From Syntrophaceae bacterium (lineage in GTDB: Bacteria > Desulfobacterota > Syntrophia > Syntrophales > UBA5619), in contig CAKKRN010000171.1 of assembly GCA_919902745.1 (NCBI GenBank), forward strand, positions 1 to 7,657: a stretch of 7,657 bases of DNA. Reading direction: 5' to 3'. The notes below the pieces were generated by a model, which worked only from the letters and a program-made list of their open reading frames with translations, ran no database searches and had not been told where the DNA came from. The position numbers and the translations under genes were made by a program. Below, piece after piece: positions 1-5,298 of the stretch. How positions within the stretch are numbered: the stretch's first letter is position 1; each line of letters opens with the position of its first letter.

Positions 1-86
1 AAAATATTATCGAGGCAAGCTGGCAAGCCCTCGTGGACAGCATCCAGTACAAGCTGAGCAAGGACAACTTGAACAAAAACAGTTGA
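1..86 (+). CDS. cimA: Citramalate synthase (CimA-type), C-terminal end, partial
   Basis: Only the last 27 codons are inside the window (first full codon at 3, stop TGA at 84-86). The visible residues include NIIEASWQALVDSIQYKL, which I recognise as the C-terminal signature of the citramalate / 2-isopropylmalate synthase-like family (alpha-ketoacid plus acetyl-CoA condensation, isoleucine biosynthesis). The call rests on this short tail alone. LeuA-like paralogues share the fold, but this 'IEASW.ALVDS' ending is typical of the CimA branch. It has no visible functional link to the selenium operon that starts about 440 bases downstream. Confidence 0.7.
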   Translation, partial: NIIEASWQALVDSIQYKLSKDNLNKNS

Positions 87-275
87 TCGAACGGGTTGCC
101 ATCCCCATCGGGCGTGTTGCTTTGGAGGAATTGCTCCGGGGTTCATTCACACATACAAAATAAACCCCAGGTGCAGCGGCGCTTTCTTCCTCTCGGAGCA
201 GTTCGCTATTCCAGCACAAGTTGTGGCAATATTTCTTGACACACGCGGCCACATCTCTTAAGCTCCCTTCGCATA

Positions 276-290
276 ATGGAAAGTTTCCAT
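276..290. promoter_or_regulatory. 15-bp palindrome overlapping a -10-like box upstream of the selenium operon
   Basis: ATGGAAA-G-TTTCCAT is a perfect inverted repeat with a one-base centre. The hexamer CATAAT at 272-277 (one mismatch to TATAAT) overlaps its left edge, but the best upstream -35 candidate, GCCACA at 248-253 with an 18-bp spacer, is weak. A separate TTGACA at 236-241 has no good partner at 16-18 bp. A dimeric regulator covering a promoter of the selenium operon is a reasonable reading. Transcription from CATAAT would start about 284 and leave a leader of about 240 nt before yedE. The palindrome is seen directly; the promoter role is inference. Confidence 0.3.
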
Positions 291-333
291 CAGTGGTGCT
301 TGCCTGAGAAGATGCGAGAAAGGGGGTGATGTT

Positions 334-456
334 ATGATTGTCATGAATCGCCGGACGTGATTTCATATTCCAGTGATGCACGTTGTGCATCATCAACATG
401 CGAATCCTCCTGCGTGGAAGACTCATAGCGTTGCCTCCGCGGTTGCCTATCCCTGA
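334..456 (+). CDS. Putative regulatory leader ORF with in-frame UGA (possible selenocysteine codon)
   Basis: The sequence AAGGGGGTGAT at 320-330 differs at one base from the full anti-SD complement, and it lies 7 nt before the ATG at 334. Translation gives eight residues, MIVMNRRT, then TGA at 358-360. If that TGA were read as selenocysteine the frame would continue for 31 more codons, rich in histidine, to an in-frame double stop TGA-TAA at 454-459. The second stop ends 5 nt before the base of the hairpin that hides the yedE SD. A stem-loop just downstream of the first TGA satisfies simple bacterial SECIS rules. The peptide matches no family I know and lacks a CxxU-type redox motif, so a regulatory leader peptide is more likely than a working selenoprotein. 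It could also be non-coding. Confidence 0.28.
373..393 (+). promoter_or_regulatory. SECIS-like hairpin after the leader UGA (or DNA operator palindrome)
   Basis: TGATGCAC (374-381) and GTGCATCA (385-392) pair perfectly around the loop GTT (382-384), with an extra G-U pair at 373/393. The apical loop lies 22 nt after the last base of the UGA at 358-360 and begins with G. As I recall them, the rules for bacterial SECIS elements are a stem-loop whose apical loop is about 16-37 nt past the UGA, a short loop, and a G in its first two bases; all fit. Because it is also a near-perfect DNA palindrome, a protein operator is an equally simple explanation. Confidence 0.33.
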
Positions 457-484
457 TAACTTCGGGCTCCATCGTTGTGAGTTT
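419..484 (+). promoter_or_regulatory. Alternative (anti-sequestering) RNA pairing in the yedE leader
   Basis: Bases 419-430 (AGACTCATAGCG) can pair with 473-484 (CGTTGTGAGTTT) in twelve consecutive pairs, three of them G-U. The 42-nt loop holds the end of the leader ORF. The 473-484 arm is the same one used by the SD-hiding hairpin at 464-523, so the two structures exclude each other. The upstream half lies within the leader ORF codons after the UGA, so a translating ribosome would mask it. This is the usual arrangement of a translation-dependent attenuator. Chance pairing is possible and no covariation was available. Confidence 0.33.
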
Positions 485-523
485 CTCCATGAAGCTGGAT
501 GAAATTCATAACGAAAGGAGCTT
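464..523 (+). promoter_or_regulatory. Long hairpin sequestering the yedE ribosome binding site
   Basis: Three stacked helices can form. 464-470 pairs with 517-523 (six or seven pairs including G-U). 472-485 pairs with 501-514 (14 pairs, two G-U). 486-489 pairs with 496-499, leaving a six-base loop at 490-495. The SD of yedE, AAAGGAG at 514-520, is wholly inside the right-hand strand, and the start codon follows at 526. The hairpin is followed by CTTTT, so it could act as a weak intrinsic terminator as well as a translational block. The base pairing is read directly; the regulatory role is inferred from the position of the SD. Confidence 0.6.
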
Positions 524-525
524 TT

Positions 526-1629
526 ATGTCTTCCATTTCTCGTTTCCTTACGTCCCGATGGGGACCGATTATCACCGGCATCGTTGTGGGTGTCCTCGCG
601 CCGGTGCTGGTCAAACTGGGCAATCCCGGCAACATGGGGGTCTGCGTGGTATGCTTCAACCGCGATATCGCCGGCGCCTTGGGGTTGCACCGGGCCGGCG
701 TCGTGCAGTATATCCGCCCTGAAATCATCGGCTTCGTGCTGGGTGCGCTTATCGCCGCACTCCTCTTCCGTGAGTTTAAGCCGCGCACCGGCTCGGCGCC
801 GCTCGTACGTTTTCTGCTCGGCATGTTTGCCACATTCGGAGCCCTGGTGTTTCTCGGCTGTCCGTGGCGAGCCTATCTGCGTCTTGCCGGGGGAGACTGG
901 AATGCCATTTTCGGTATTCTCGGCCTGATCGCCGGTATTGGGTTAGGTATTGCTTTCCTGCGTTCGGGCTATAGCCTCGGCCGGAGTCGTCCAGCGCCAA
1001 AGGCTGTTGGATGGGTCATGCCCGCCATCATGGTGACGTTGCTTGTCCTTTTGATTGTGGCGCCGCAGTTCGGGCGTGATGCGGGCGGCAACCCGATTGG
1101 ACCCATATTCTTCTCGACAACGGGACCGGGCAGCCAGCACGCGCCGCTTCTGATCGCCCTTGTCGTGGGTGTTTTCATCGGTTTTCTGGCACAGCGAAGC
1201 CGCTTTTGCACCGTCGGCGCGGTACGCGATGCCATATTGCTCCGTGACTCACGTCTGCTCTATGGCGTTCTGGCACTGCTCGTTGCTGCATTTGTAACCA
1301 ATGTGATATTAGGGCAATTCCATCCCGGCTTTGAGAAGCAGCCGATAGCCCATACCGACGGCTGGTGGAACTTCGGCGGCATGGTATTGGCCGGTTTGGC
1401 GTTTACACTGGCCGGCGGTTGCCCCGGTCGTCAGTTGTTCCTGGCGGGCGAGGGGGATGCCGATTCGGGGCTTTTCGTGATAGGGATGATTGTAGGCGCC
1501 GGTTTTGCCCACAGTTACAGCACGGCCAGTTCCGCCGCCGGCCCCGGGGTGTTCGGACCATTCGCGGTCATCGTGGGGATGATCGTCTGCGTTGTCCTTG
1601 GCTTCACCATGCGAGAGTCGAAGGGATAG
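526..1629 (+). CDS. yedE: YedE-family putative selenium transporter (YeeE/YedE membrane protein)
   Basis: A polytopic inner-membrane protein of 367 residues made of repeated hydrophobic helices, in the YeeE/YedE (PF04143-type) family. The selenium-associated branch is thought to import a selenium compound; the substrate is not proven. Conserved small-residue/Cys motifs are visible: NMGVCVVCFNRDIAGALGLH with C40 and C43, GCPWRAY with C112, RSRFCTVGAVRDA with C228, and GGCPGRQLFLAGEGDADSG with C299. The repetition of Cys-containing signatures in the two halves fits the duplicated YeeE fold. I chose ATG 526 because AAAGGAG at 514-520 sits 5 nt upstream; an in-frame ATG at 499 has no good RBS. 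It heads a cluster ending in selD, which supports the selenium role over plain sulfur (thiosulfate) uptake. Its SD lies in a long hairpin, so translation is probably regulated. Confidence 0.88.
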   Translation: MSSISRFLTSRWGPIITGIVVGVLAPVLVKLGNPGNMGVCVVCFNRDIAGALGLHRAGVVQYIRPEIIGFVLGALIAALLFREFKPRTGSAPLVRFLLGMFATFGALVFLGCPWRAYLRLAGGDWNAIFGILGLIAGIGLGIAFLRSGYSLGRSRPAPKAVGWVMPAIMVTLLVLLIVAPQFGRDAGGNPIGPIFFSTTGPGSQHAPLLIALVVGVFIGFLAQRSRFCTVGAVRDAILLRDSRLLYGVLALLVAAFVTNVILGQFHPGFEKQPIAHTDGWWNFGGMVLAGLAFTLAGGCPGRQLFLAGEGDADSGLFVIGMIVGAGFAHSYSTASSAAGPGVFGPFAVIVGMIVCVVLGFTMRESKG

Positions 1630-1641
1630 GAGGAGGTTGTC

Positions 1642-1863
1642 ATGAATGAAATAAAGACGGTCGATACCCGCGGGCTTTCCTGCCCGCAACCGGCCATGTT
1701 AACCCGTCAGGCGATACAGAAGCTCGATAACGGAACGTTGGAGGTGCTTGTAGATTCCGGCACCGCCCGGGAGAACGTTTCCCGCTTGGCCAAGAATGCC
1801 GGTTGGGCTGTGACGATGGAAGAGCAACCCGAAGGCAGTTGCCGGATTGTGCTGAAGAAATGA
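1642..1863 (+). CDS. TusA-like sulfur/selenium carrier protein (YedF-type, TusA domain only)
   Basis: A 73-residue protein with the TusA/SirA signature near the N-terminus: DTRGLSCPQPAMLTRQAI, where the CPxP cysteine is C14. In TusA proteins this Cys carries a persulfide; in selenium clusters a perselenide (Cys-S-Se) role has been proposed. An AGGAGG at 1631-1636 precedes the ATG by 5 nt. The gene starts 12 nt after yedE and its stop TGA overlaps the next ATG (ATGA at 1860-1863). Selenium-cluster YedF proteins usually have a second DsrE-like domain and about 200 residues; that part is absent here, so this may be a stand-alone carrier for the neighbouring desulfurase and DUF3343 protein. The domain call is firm; the selenium role comes from context. 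Confidence 0.85.
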   Translation: MNEIKTVDTRGLSCPQPAMLTRQAIQKLDNGTLEVLVDSGTARENVSRLAKNAGWAVTMEEQPEGSCRIVLKK

Positions 1864-3008
1864 TCTACTTGGATCAAGCGGCAACTTCCTGGCCCAAACC
1901 GCCCGAAGTCTTAAAAGCCATGACCGATGTCCTGGAGAACGCCGGGGGCAACCCCGGCCGCTCCGGGCACCGTTTATCCATTGCCGCGGCAAGAATCATA
2001 TATGACACTCGGGAAGAAATCTCCCGCTTCTTCGGCGTCTCTGATCCGTTGCGGGTGATTTTCACCGGCAACGCCACCCATGCCATCAACCTGGCTCTGA
2101 AAGGAATCCTGAAACCGGGGGATCACGTGATCACCAGCTCCATGGAACACAACGCGGTCATGCGGCCGCTGCGGAGCCTGGAGAAACGGGGTATTCGCCT
2201 GAGCATCGTGCCATGCGCCTCCGACGGCACTCTTGATGCCAAGGATATCGGCAGGGTGGTCGCATCCGACACGCGACTCGTGGTTATGGCTCACGCCAGC
2301 AACGTGGTGGGAACGCTGTTACCCGTTGCTGAAGTCGCCGCCATCGTCCACCAGGCGGGTGCTTTGCTGCTGGTGGATGTCGCCCAGACAGCCGGTATCA
2401 TACCGATGGATATGACGGCCATGGGGATTGACTTGCTGGCATTCACCGGCCATAAGGAGTTGCAGGGCCCCCCCGGCATCGGTGGTCTTGTGATTGCCGA
2501 TCATATCGATATCGCACAGATCGATCCTTTGATATGCGGCGGCACGGGGAGCCGCTCCGAATCGGAAGAGCAGCCGGATGACCTGCCCGACAAATTCGAA
2601 AGCGGCACGGCCAACCTGGCGGGCATTGCCGGCCTCGGTGCGGGATTGCGATGGCTAAAGGATAGAGGCATCGAAGAAATCTGTGCTCATTTGAAAACAC
2701 TCAGTCGGATGCTGATCGATGGACTGTCTGCTTTTCCGGAAGTAAAGATATATGGAACCCTTGACCCTGCCCGCTCGATTGCCGTGGTTTCCTTCACTGT
2801 CGCCGGAAGGCATGTTTCAGAGATAGGGTTTAGACTGGATGAAGAATATGGCGTCCTGTCGCGGGTTGGCCTGCACTGCGCCCCGGCGGCGCACAAAACG
2901 ATTGGGTCATTCCCCGAAGGAACGGTGCGGCTGGCGCCGGGCGTGTTCACGACGACGGAGGATATCCGGCTAGCGATACGGGCGATAGGGCGGGTCATCC
3001 GGTCATGA
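1860..3008 (+). CDS. Class V aminotransferase: cysteine desulfurase / selenocysteine lyase family protein
   Basis: A 382-residue PLP enzyme of the NifS/SufS fold, close in style to the 'cysteine desulfurase family protein' group found in selenium clusters. Features in order: N-terminal YLDQAATSWPKP (start of the small domain, substrate loop); SSMEHNAVMRP with the His that stacks on PLP (around residue 95); VDVAQTAG with the PLP-binding Asp; FTGHKELQGPPGIGGL with the Schiff-base lysine K199; and GLHCAPAAHKTIGSFPEGTVR with the catalytic cysteine C340 on the mobile loop. All key residues are present, so it should be active in releasing S from cysteine or Se from selenocysteine. The start ATG overlaps the preceding stop, and its own TGA (3006-3008) overlaps the next ATG at 3005, giving tight translational coupling. 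The choice between S and Se cannot be made from sequence; position next to selD favours supplying selenide to SelD. Confidence 0.87.
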   Translation: MIYLDQAATSWPKPPEVLKAMTDVLENAGGNPGRSGHRLSIAAARIIYDTREEISRFFGVSDPLRVIFTGNATHAINLALKGILKPGDHVITSSMEHNAVMRPLRSLEKRGIRLSIVPCASDGTLDAKDIGRVVASDTRLVVMAHASNVVGTLLPVAEVAAIVHQAGALLLVDVAQTAGIIPMDMTAMGIDLLAFTGHKELQGPPGIGGLVIADHIDIAQIDPLICGGTGSRSESEEQPDDLPDKFESGTANLAGIAGLGAGLRWLKDRGIEEICAHLKTLSRMLIDGLSAFPEVKIYGTLDPARSIAVVSFTVAGRHVSEIGFRLDEEYGVLSRVGLHCAPAAHKTIGSFPEGTVRLAPGVFTTTEDIRLAIRAIGRVIRS

Positions 3009-3241
3009 CACTGTATGGCGTCATTTTGTTTCACACGACTTCATCGGTTCTGCGGGCGGAGAAGCGGCTGATCAAGGAGGGGTTTGCCACCAGGCTCGTC
3101 CCTACCCCGCGACAGTTCTCCAGCGATTGCGGTATCGCGCTGCGGTACGACTGGAACGACCATGAGCGGATAACGTCGATGTTGGGCGAGGAAAAAGTTG
3201 AATTTGATGCGATACACTTTCTGGATGCGAATCCGGTTTAG
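3005..3241 (+). CDS. DUF3343 protein, putative Se/S carrier-like
   Basis: A 78-residue protein with the DUF3343 pattern: an N-terminal beta strand YGVILFHTTSSVLRAEK, a helix, then VPTPRQFSSDCGIALRY with the conserved Cys C42 in 'SSDCG'. The Pfam family is described as a putative Se/S carrier (PF11823 from memory). It follows the desulfurase with a 4-nt overlap and comes 54 nt before selD, the usual context for this family. The role suggested here is to bind reduced selenium on C42 and help deliver it to SelD, or to trim the trafficking chain; that is inference. A cytosolic location is expected, as there is no signal peptide or membrane segment. Confidence 0.8.
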   Translation: MTLYGVILFHTTSSVLRAEKRLIKEGFATRLVPTPRQFSSDCGIALRYDWNDHERITSMLGEEKVEFDAIHFLDANPV

Positions 3242-3295
3242 GAACCCGGCCCGCATCGCTTAAATGTCACTTTGAGTCTATTGGGGAGGCAGAAT

Positions 3296-4354
3296 ATGAA
3301 GGACAAACCAAGACCACGTCTTACCCAGACCGTCAGGGGCGCGGGTTGAGCCTGTAAGCTGGGTCCGGCGGACCTGAACGAAGCGCTTGCCGGCTTGCCT
3401 CTGACCACCCATCCTAACCTCATTGTAGGCATGGAGAGGGTGGAGGATGCCGGCGTCTATCAACTGACCGATGATCTGGCCTTGATCCAGACGGTCGATT
3501 TTTTAACGCCCATAGTGGATGATCCGTTCGCTTATGGGCAGATTGCCGCGGCCAATTCTCTCAGTGACGTCTATGCCATGGGGGGGAAGCCGCTGACGGC
3601 CATGAATATCGTCTGCTTCCCGGTTCAGACGATGGATCTCTCGATATTAAAGGAGATTCTGCAAGGCGGACTGGAAAAGATGCGGGAGGCGGAAGTCGTA
3701 CTCATGGGCGGGCATAGCGTGGATGACCAGGAGCTGAAATACGGCCTTTCGGTGACCGGCACGATCCACCCCAAGAAGGTGCTTCGAAAAGAAAACGCCA
3801 GGACAGGCGACAGGCTGATACTGACCAAGCCGATCGGGACAGGGATCATCAGCACTGCCTTAAAAGCTGAACTGGCCGGCAAGGAGGCCGCCGATCATAT
3901 TGTGAAGTCCATGTCCACTCTGAATCGCAAGGCTTCGGAGGTGATGCAAGGAATAGGGGTTCATGCCTGCACCGACATCACCGGCTTTGGCTTACTGGGG
4001 CATGCCGCCGAGATGGTTGAGGGGACTGAGATAGGGATGGTGATCTATGCCGATTCGGTGCCGGTTTTCCCGGAAGCCAAAGATCTGGCGGCCATGGGAA
4101 TGATTCCGGGCGGACTGTACCGTAACCGTGATTATCGCAAGTCCATGGTGGAAATAGGCCCCGGCGTCAACGAATGTCTGGCTGATATCCTCTTTGATCC
4201 TCAAACTTCGGGTGGATTGCTCATCTCTGTATCTGAGGACAAGGCGCTACGGCTCATAGACAGGCTGCACGAGGCTGGAGTAACGGAGGCCGCTGTCATT
4301 GGCGAAGTGGTCGGCAGCCTGAAGGGCAGGATTGTCGTTGAATCCGCTCAATAG
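3296..4354 (+). CDS. selD: Selenide, water dikinase SelD (selenophosphate synthetase), selenoprotein with Sec at residue 18
   Basis: SelD makes selenophosphate from selenide and ATP, the selenium donor for Sec-tRNA synthesis and tRNA selenouridine. The frame runs 352 codons from ATG 3296 (GGGGAGG at 3283-3289, 6 nt spacing) to TAG at 4352-4354, with one in-frame TGA at 3347-3349. That TGA falls in the motif GAG-U-ACK, aligning with Cys17 of the E. coli enzyme (GAGCGCK); K21 is the matching catalytic lysine. Downstream are the expected AIR-synthase-fold motifs: TVDFLTPIVDDPFAYGQIAA, AANSLSDVYAMGGKP, the GGHSVDDQELKYGL glycine/Asp stretch, ACTDITGFGLLGHAAEM and FDPQTSGGLL. Total length matches the family (about 345-350). 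Standard gene calling would truncate it to about 319 residues from a TTG at 3395 and lose the catalytic loop. Sec here implies the cell has SelA, SelB and tRNA-Sec. Confidence 0.96.
3360..3376 (+). promoter_or_regulatory. Bacterial SECIS hairpin for the selD Sec codon
   Basis: TGGGTCC (3360-3366) pairs with GGACCTG (3370-3376) in seven pairs, the outer two G-U, around the loop GGC (3367-3369). The loop begins with G and lies 18 nt past the last base of the UGA, inside the coding sequence, as expected for a bacterial SECIS element that is bound by SelB. The hairpin is seen directly; its function follows from the Sec codon just upstream. Confidence 0.75.
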
Positions 4355-4509
4355 CCTGGAAATTTTTCTAACCGTCCCAAACAAACAATGCTGAAAAACG
4401 GGAAAACACGCCCGCCGCGCAAAATTAGGCGGTGGATTATGGCTGCCATTGAGAATTGCGTAAGATGAAATCCTGTGGTATATTTATGTTCAAATTATGG
4501 AGGTGTGTT
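4355..4509 (+). promoter_or_regulatory. Intergenic region with candidate promoter of the first toxin-antitoxin module
   Basis: The best promoter candidate is TTGCGT (4456-4461) with TATATT (4479-4484) at a 17-bp spacer, 26 bases before the antitoxin ATG. A CCGCC/GGCGG inverted repeat around 4412-4432 lies between selD and this promoter, but it has an 11-base loop and no T-run, so it is a poor intrinsic terminator. Nothing else is recognisable here. Confidence 0.35.
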
Positions 4510-4737
4510 ATGCACAGCACAAAGGACATCATTCAGGAGGCTACCGCGCTTCCCGTAGAAGAGCGCATCATCGTGGTTGACTCCCTCCTTCGCACACTGA
4601 ACATCCCAAACCCGGACATTGACACAGAATGGGTAGGGGTTGCCAAGCGTCGGCTTGCAGAGCTCCGTTCCGGACGTGTCAATCCCGTTCCAGGAGATCA
4701 GGTCTTTGCGCGAATCAGAGAAAGCTTCGGACGATGA
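4510..4737 (+). CDS. Addiction-module antitoxin (putative addiction module component, PF09720/TIGR02574-like)
   Basis: A 75-residue acidic/basic small protein with the family pattern 'EA..LPVEERI.VVDSLL', then 'P..DTEWVGVAKRRLAELRSG.V.PVPG' and a C-terminal 'R.R.SFGR'. These antitoxins bind and neutralise a RelE/ParE-type toxin through the C-terminal half and usually repress their own promoter. GGAGGTG just before the ATG at 4510 is a strong RBS. An earlier in-frame ATG at 4456 and one at 4486 lack such a site. The stop TGA (4735-4737) overlaps the toxin start ATG at 4734, the usual antitoxin-first order. Its partner is frameshifted, so the antitoxin may now be an orphan. Confidence 0.8.
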   Translation: MHSTKDIIQEATALPVEERIIVVDSLLRTLNIPNPDIDTEWVGVAKRRLAELRSGRVNPVPGDQVFARIRESFGR

Positions 4738-5022
4738 CGTTTGATTTTCATCCGGAAGCCAAAACGGAATTACTTGAGGCCATCGCGTACTACGAAAGCT
4801 GCGCACCGGGGCTGGGAGAAGACTTCTCTCTGGAGGTCTATTCCACCGTACAGAACATCCTGTCCTATTCGCACGCATGGCCGATTGTGGAAGATGATGC
4901 ACCGATGTCTAACCAGTCGCTTTCCATACGGTGTCCTATACAGCATTGAGTCAGATCGCGTCTACATCCTCGCGGTCATGCATCTTCACCGGCGCCCAGA
5001 TTACTGGAAGTACAGACGATAG
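4734..5022 (+). pseudogene. RelE/ParE-type toxin, frameshifted
   Basis: The first part (from ATG 4734) reads TFDFHPEAKTELLEAIAYYE, the typical N-terminal beta-alpha start of RelE/ParE plasmid-stabilisation toxins, and continues through HAWPIVEDD. The frame then goes to an unrelated tail and stops at 4949. The family's C-terminal half, RCLTSRFPYGVLYSIESD then VYILAVMHLHRRPDYW, is intact in the +1 frame and ends at TAG 5020-5022. The switch falls near 4892-4905 (GATGATGCACCGATG); a two-base loss or one-base gain would explain it. As read, the toxin lacks the C-terminal strands and the active-site region and should be inactive. A sequencing or assembly error would give the same picture. Confidence 0.8.
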
Positions 5023-5079
5023 ACGGGCAGAACCAGAGGGAAAAGAAATCCGTTCTTAACATAGAAAATATTTTGTCTA

Positions 5080-5173
5080 ATCGGGTAGCCGGGGGGGTTT
5101 CTCCCCAGGCCCCCACACCACCCGTGTCAATGATCGCCATAATGGAGCCAGCGATCATTGACATTTGGCGGCT
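5080..5173 (-). mobile_element. Group II intron 3'-end fragment (domain V/VI-like)
   Basis: Read on the minus strand, the segment starts AGCCGCC and ends ..GGTGGTGTGGGGGCC, an A-containing C-rich hairpin, then GGCTACCCGAT. This is the pattern I recognise from bacterial group II intron 3' ends: the domain V base with AGC triad pairing to GGTGGT, domain VI with a bulged A in CTACCC, and the 3' terminus near 5080. No reverse transcriptase remains. The distal helix of domain V is not the normal 34-nt form but a long palindrome (see the repeat entry). The match is from memory of the consensus, so confidence is moderate. Confidence 0.4.
5125..5163. repeat. Palindrome with 13-bp perfect arms
   Basis: TGTCAATGATCGC at 5125-5137 and GCGATCATTGACA at 5151-5163 are exact inverted copies separated by 13 bases. 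The palindrome sits where the distal part of the intron domain V would be. The same end motif, ATTGACA, recurs at 5298-5304, so 5125-5304 is bounded by TGTCAAT and ATTGACA, like a small insertion-element remnant with terminal inverted repeats. Confidence 0.75.
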
Positions 5174-5196
5174 ACGGCCCGCACGAGGGACTGGAT

Positions 5197-5286
5197 GACC
5201 AGGTTTTTCGTCACGGGCAGAGAATGCCGCGACTCCGTCGCAATCTTGAACTTCCCCTTTTGCCGGCAACACAGGCCGAGCCGTAC
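5197..5286 (-). pseudogene. Remnant of IS3-family-like transposase (OrfB)
   Basis: On the minus strand this reads VRLGLCCRQK then GKFKIATESRHSLPVTKNLV. The pattern 'KFK..T.S.H.LPV..NL' is the linker found in IS3-group OrfB transposases just before the catalytic core. The core itself (DDE) is absent, and after 'NLV' the resemblance stops, so only about 30 residues of a dead transposase remain. The surrounding 5023-5300 region has no other gene. Confidence 0.42.
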
Positions 5287-5298
5287 CCAAAAAAGGAA

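Noticed and set aside
124..168. GGAG/CTCC and GGGGTT/AACCCC inverted repeats after cimA, considered as a terminator
   Set aside because: The stems are short, the second has a 19-base loop, and no T-run follows.
223..241. Sigma-54-like TGGCA...TTG box
   Set aside because: The spacing between the GG and the second element is off by one and the final GC is absent.
290..340. TPP-riboswitch-like string (GGTGCTTGCCTGAGA)
   Set aside because: The second conserved half of the TPP aptamer (the ACCTGATCTGG / GCCAGCG part) is missing, so the resemblance is only a short coincidence.
87..525. tRNA-Sec (selC) gene in the leader
   Set aside because: No long acceptor/extra-arm cloverleaf with a TCA anticodon could be drawn.
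7..690. Long minus-strand open frame across the cimA tail, the leader and the start of yedE, with an AGGAGG before an internal ATG near 402
   Set aside because: No recognisable family, and it overlaps the cimA end and the yedE start antisense. The 3' part has no natural stop before cimA coding sequence. The open frame is likely a by-product of GC-rich coding sequence and the palindromic leader; a small minus-strand gene cannot be fully excluded.
3395..4354. selD starting at TTG 3395
   Set aside because: No RBS, loses the GAG-U-ACK catalytic loop, and the upstream frame with TGA as Sec matches the family from the N-terminus.
4412..4432. CCGCC/GGCGG hairpin after selD as an intrinsic terminator
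   Set aside because: Five-pair stem, 11-base loop and no following T-stretch.
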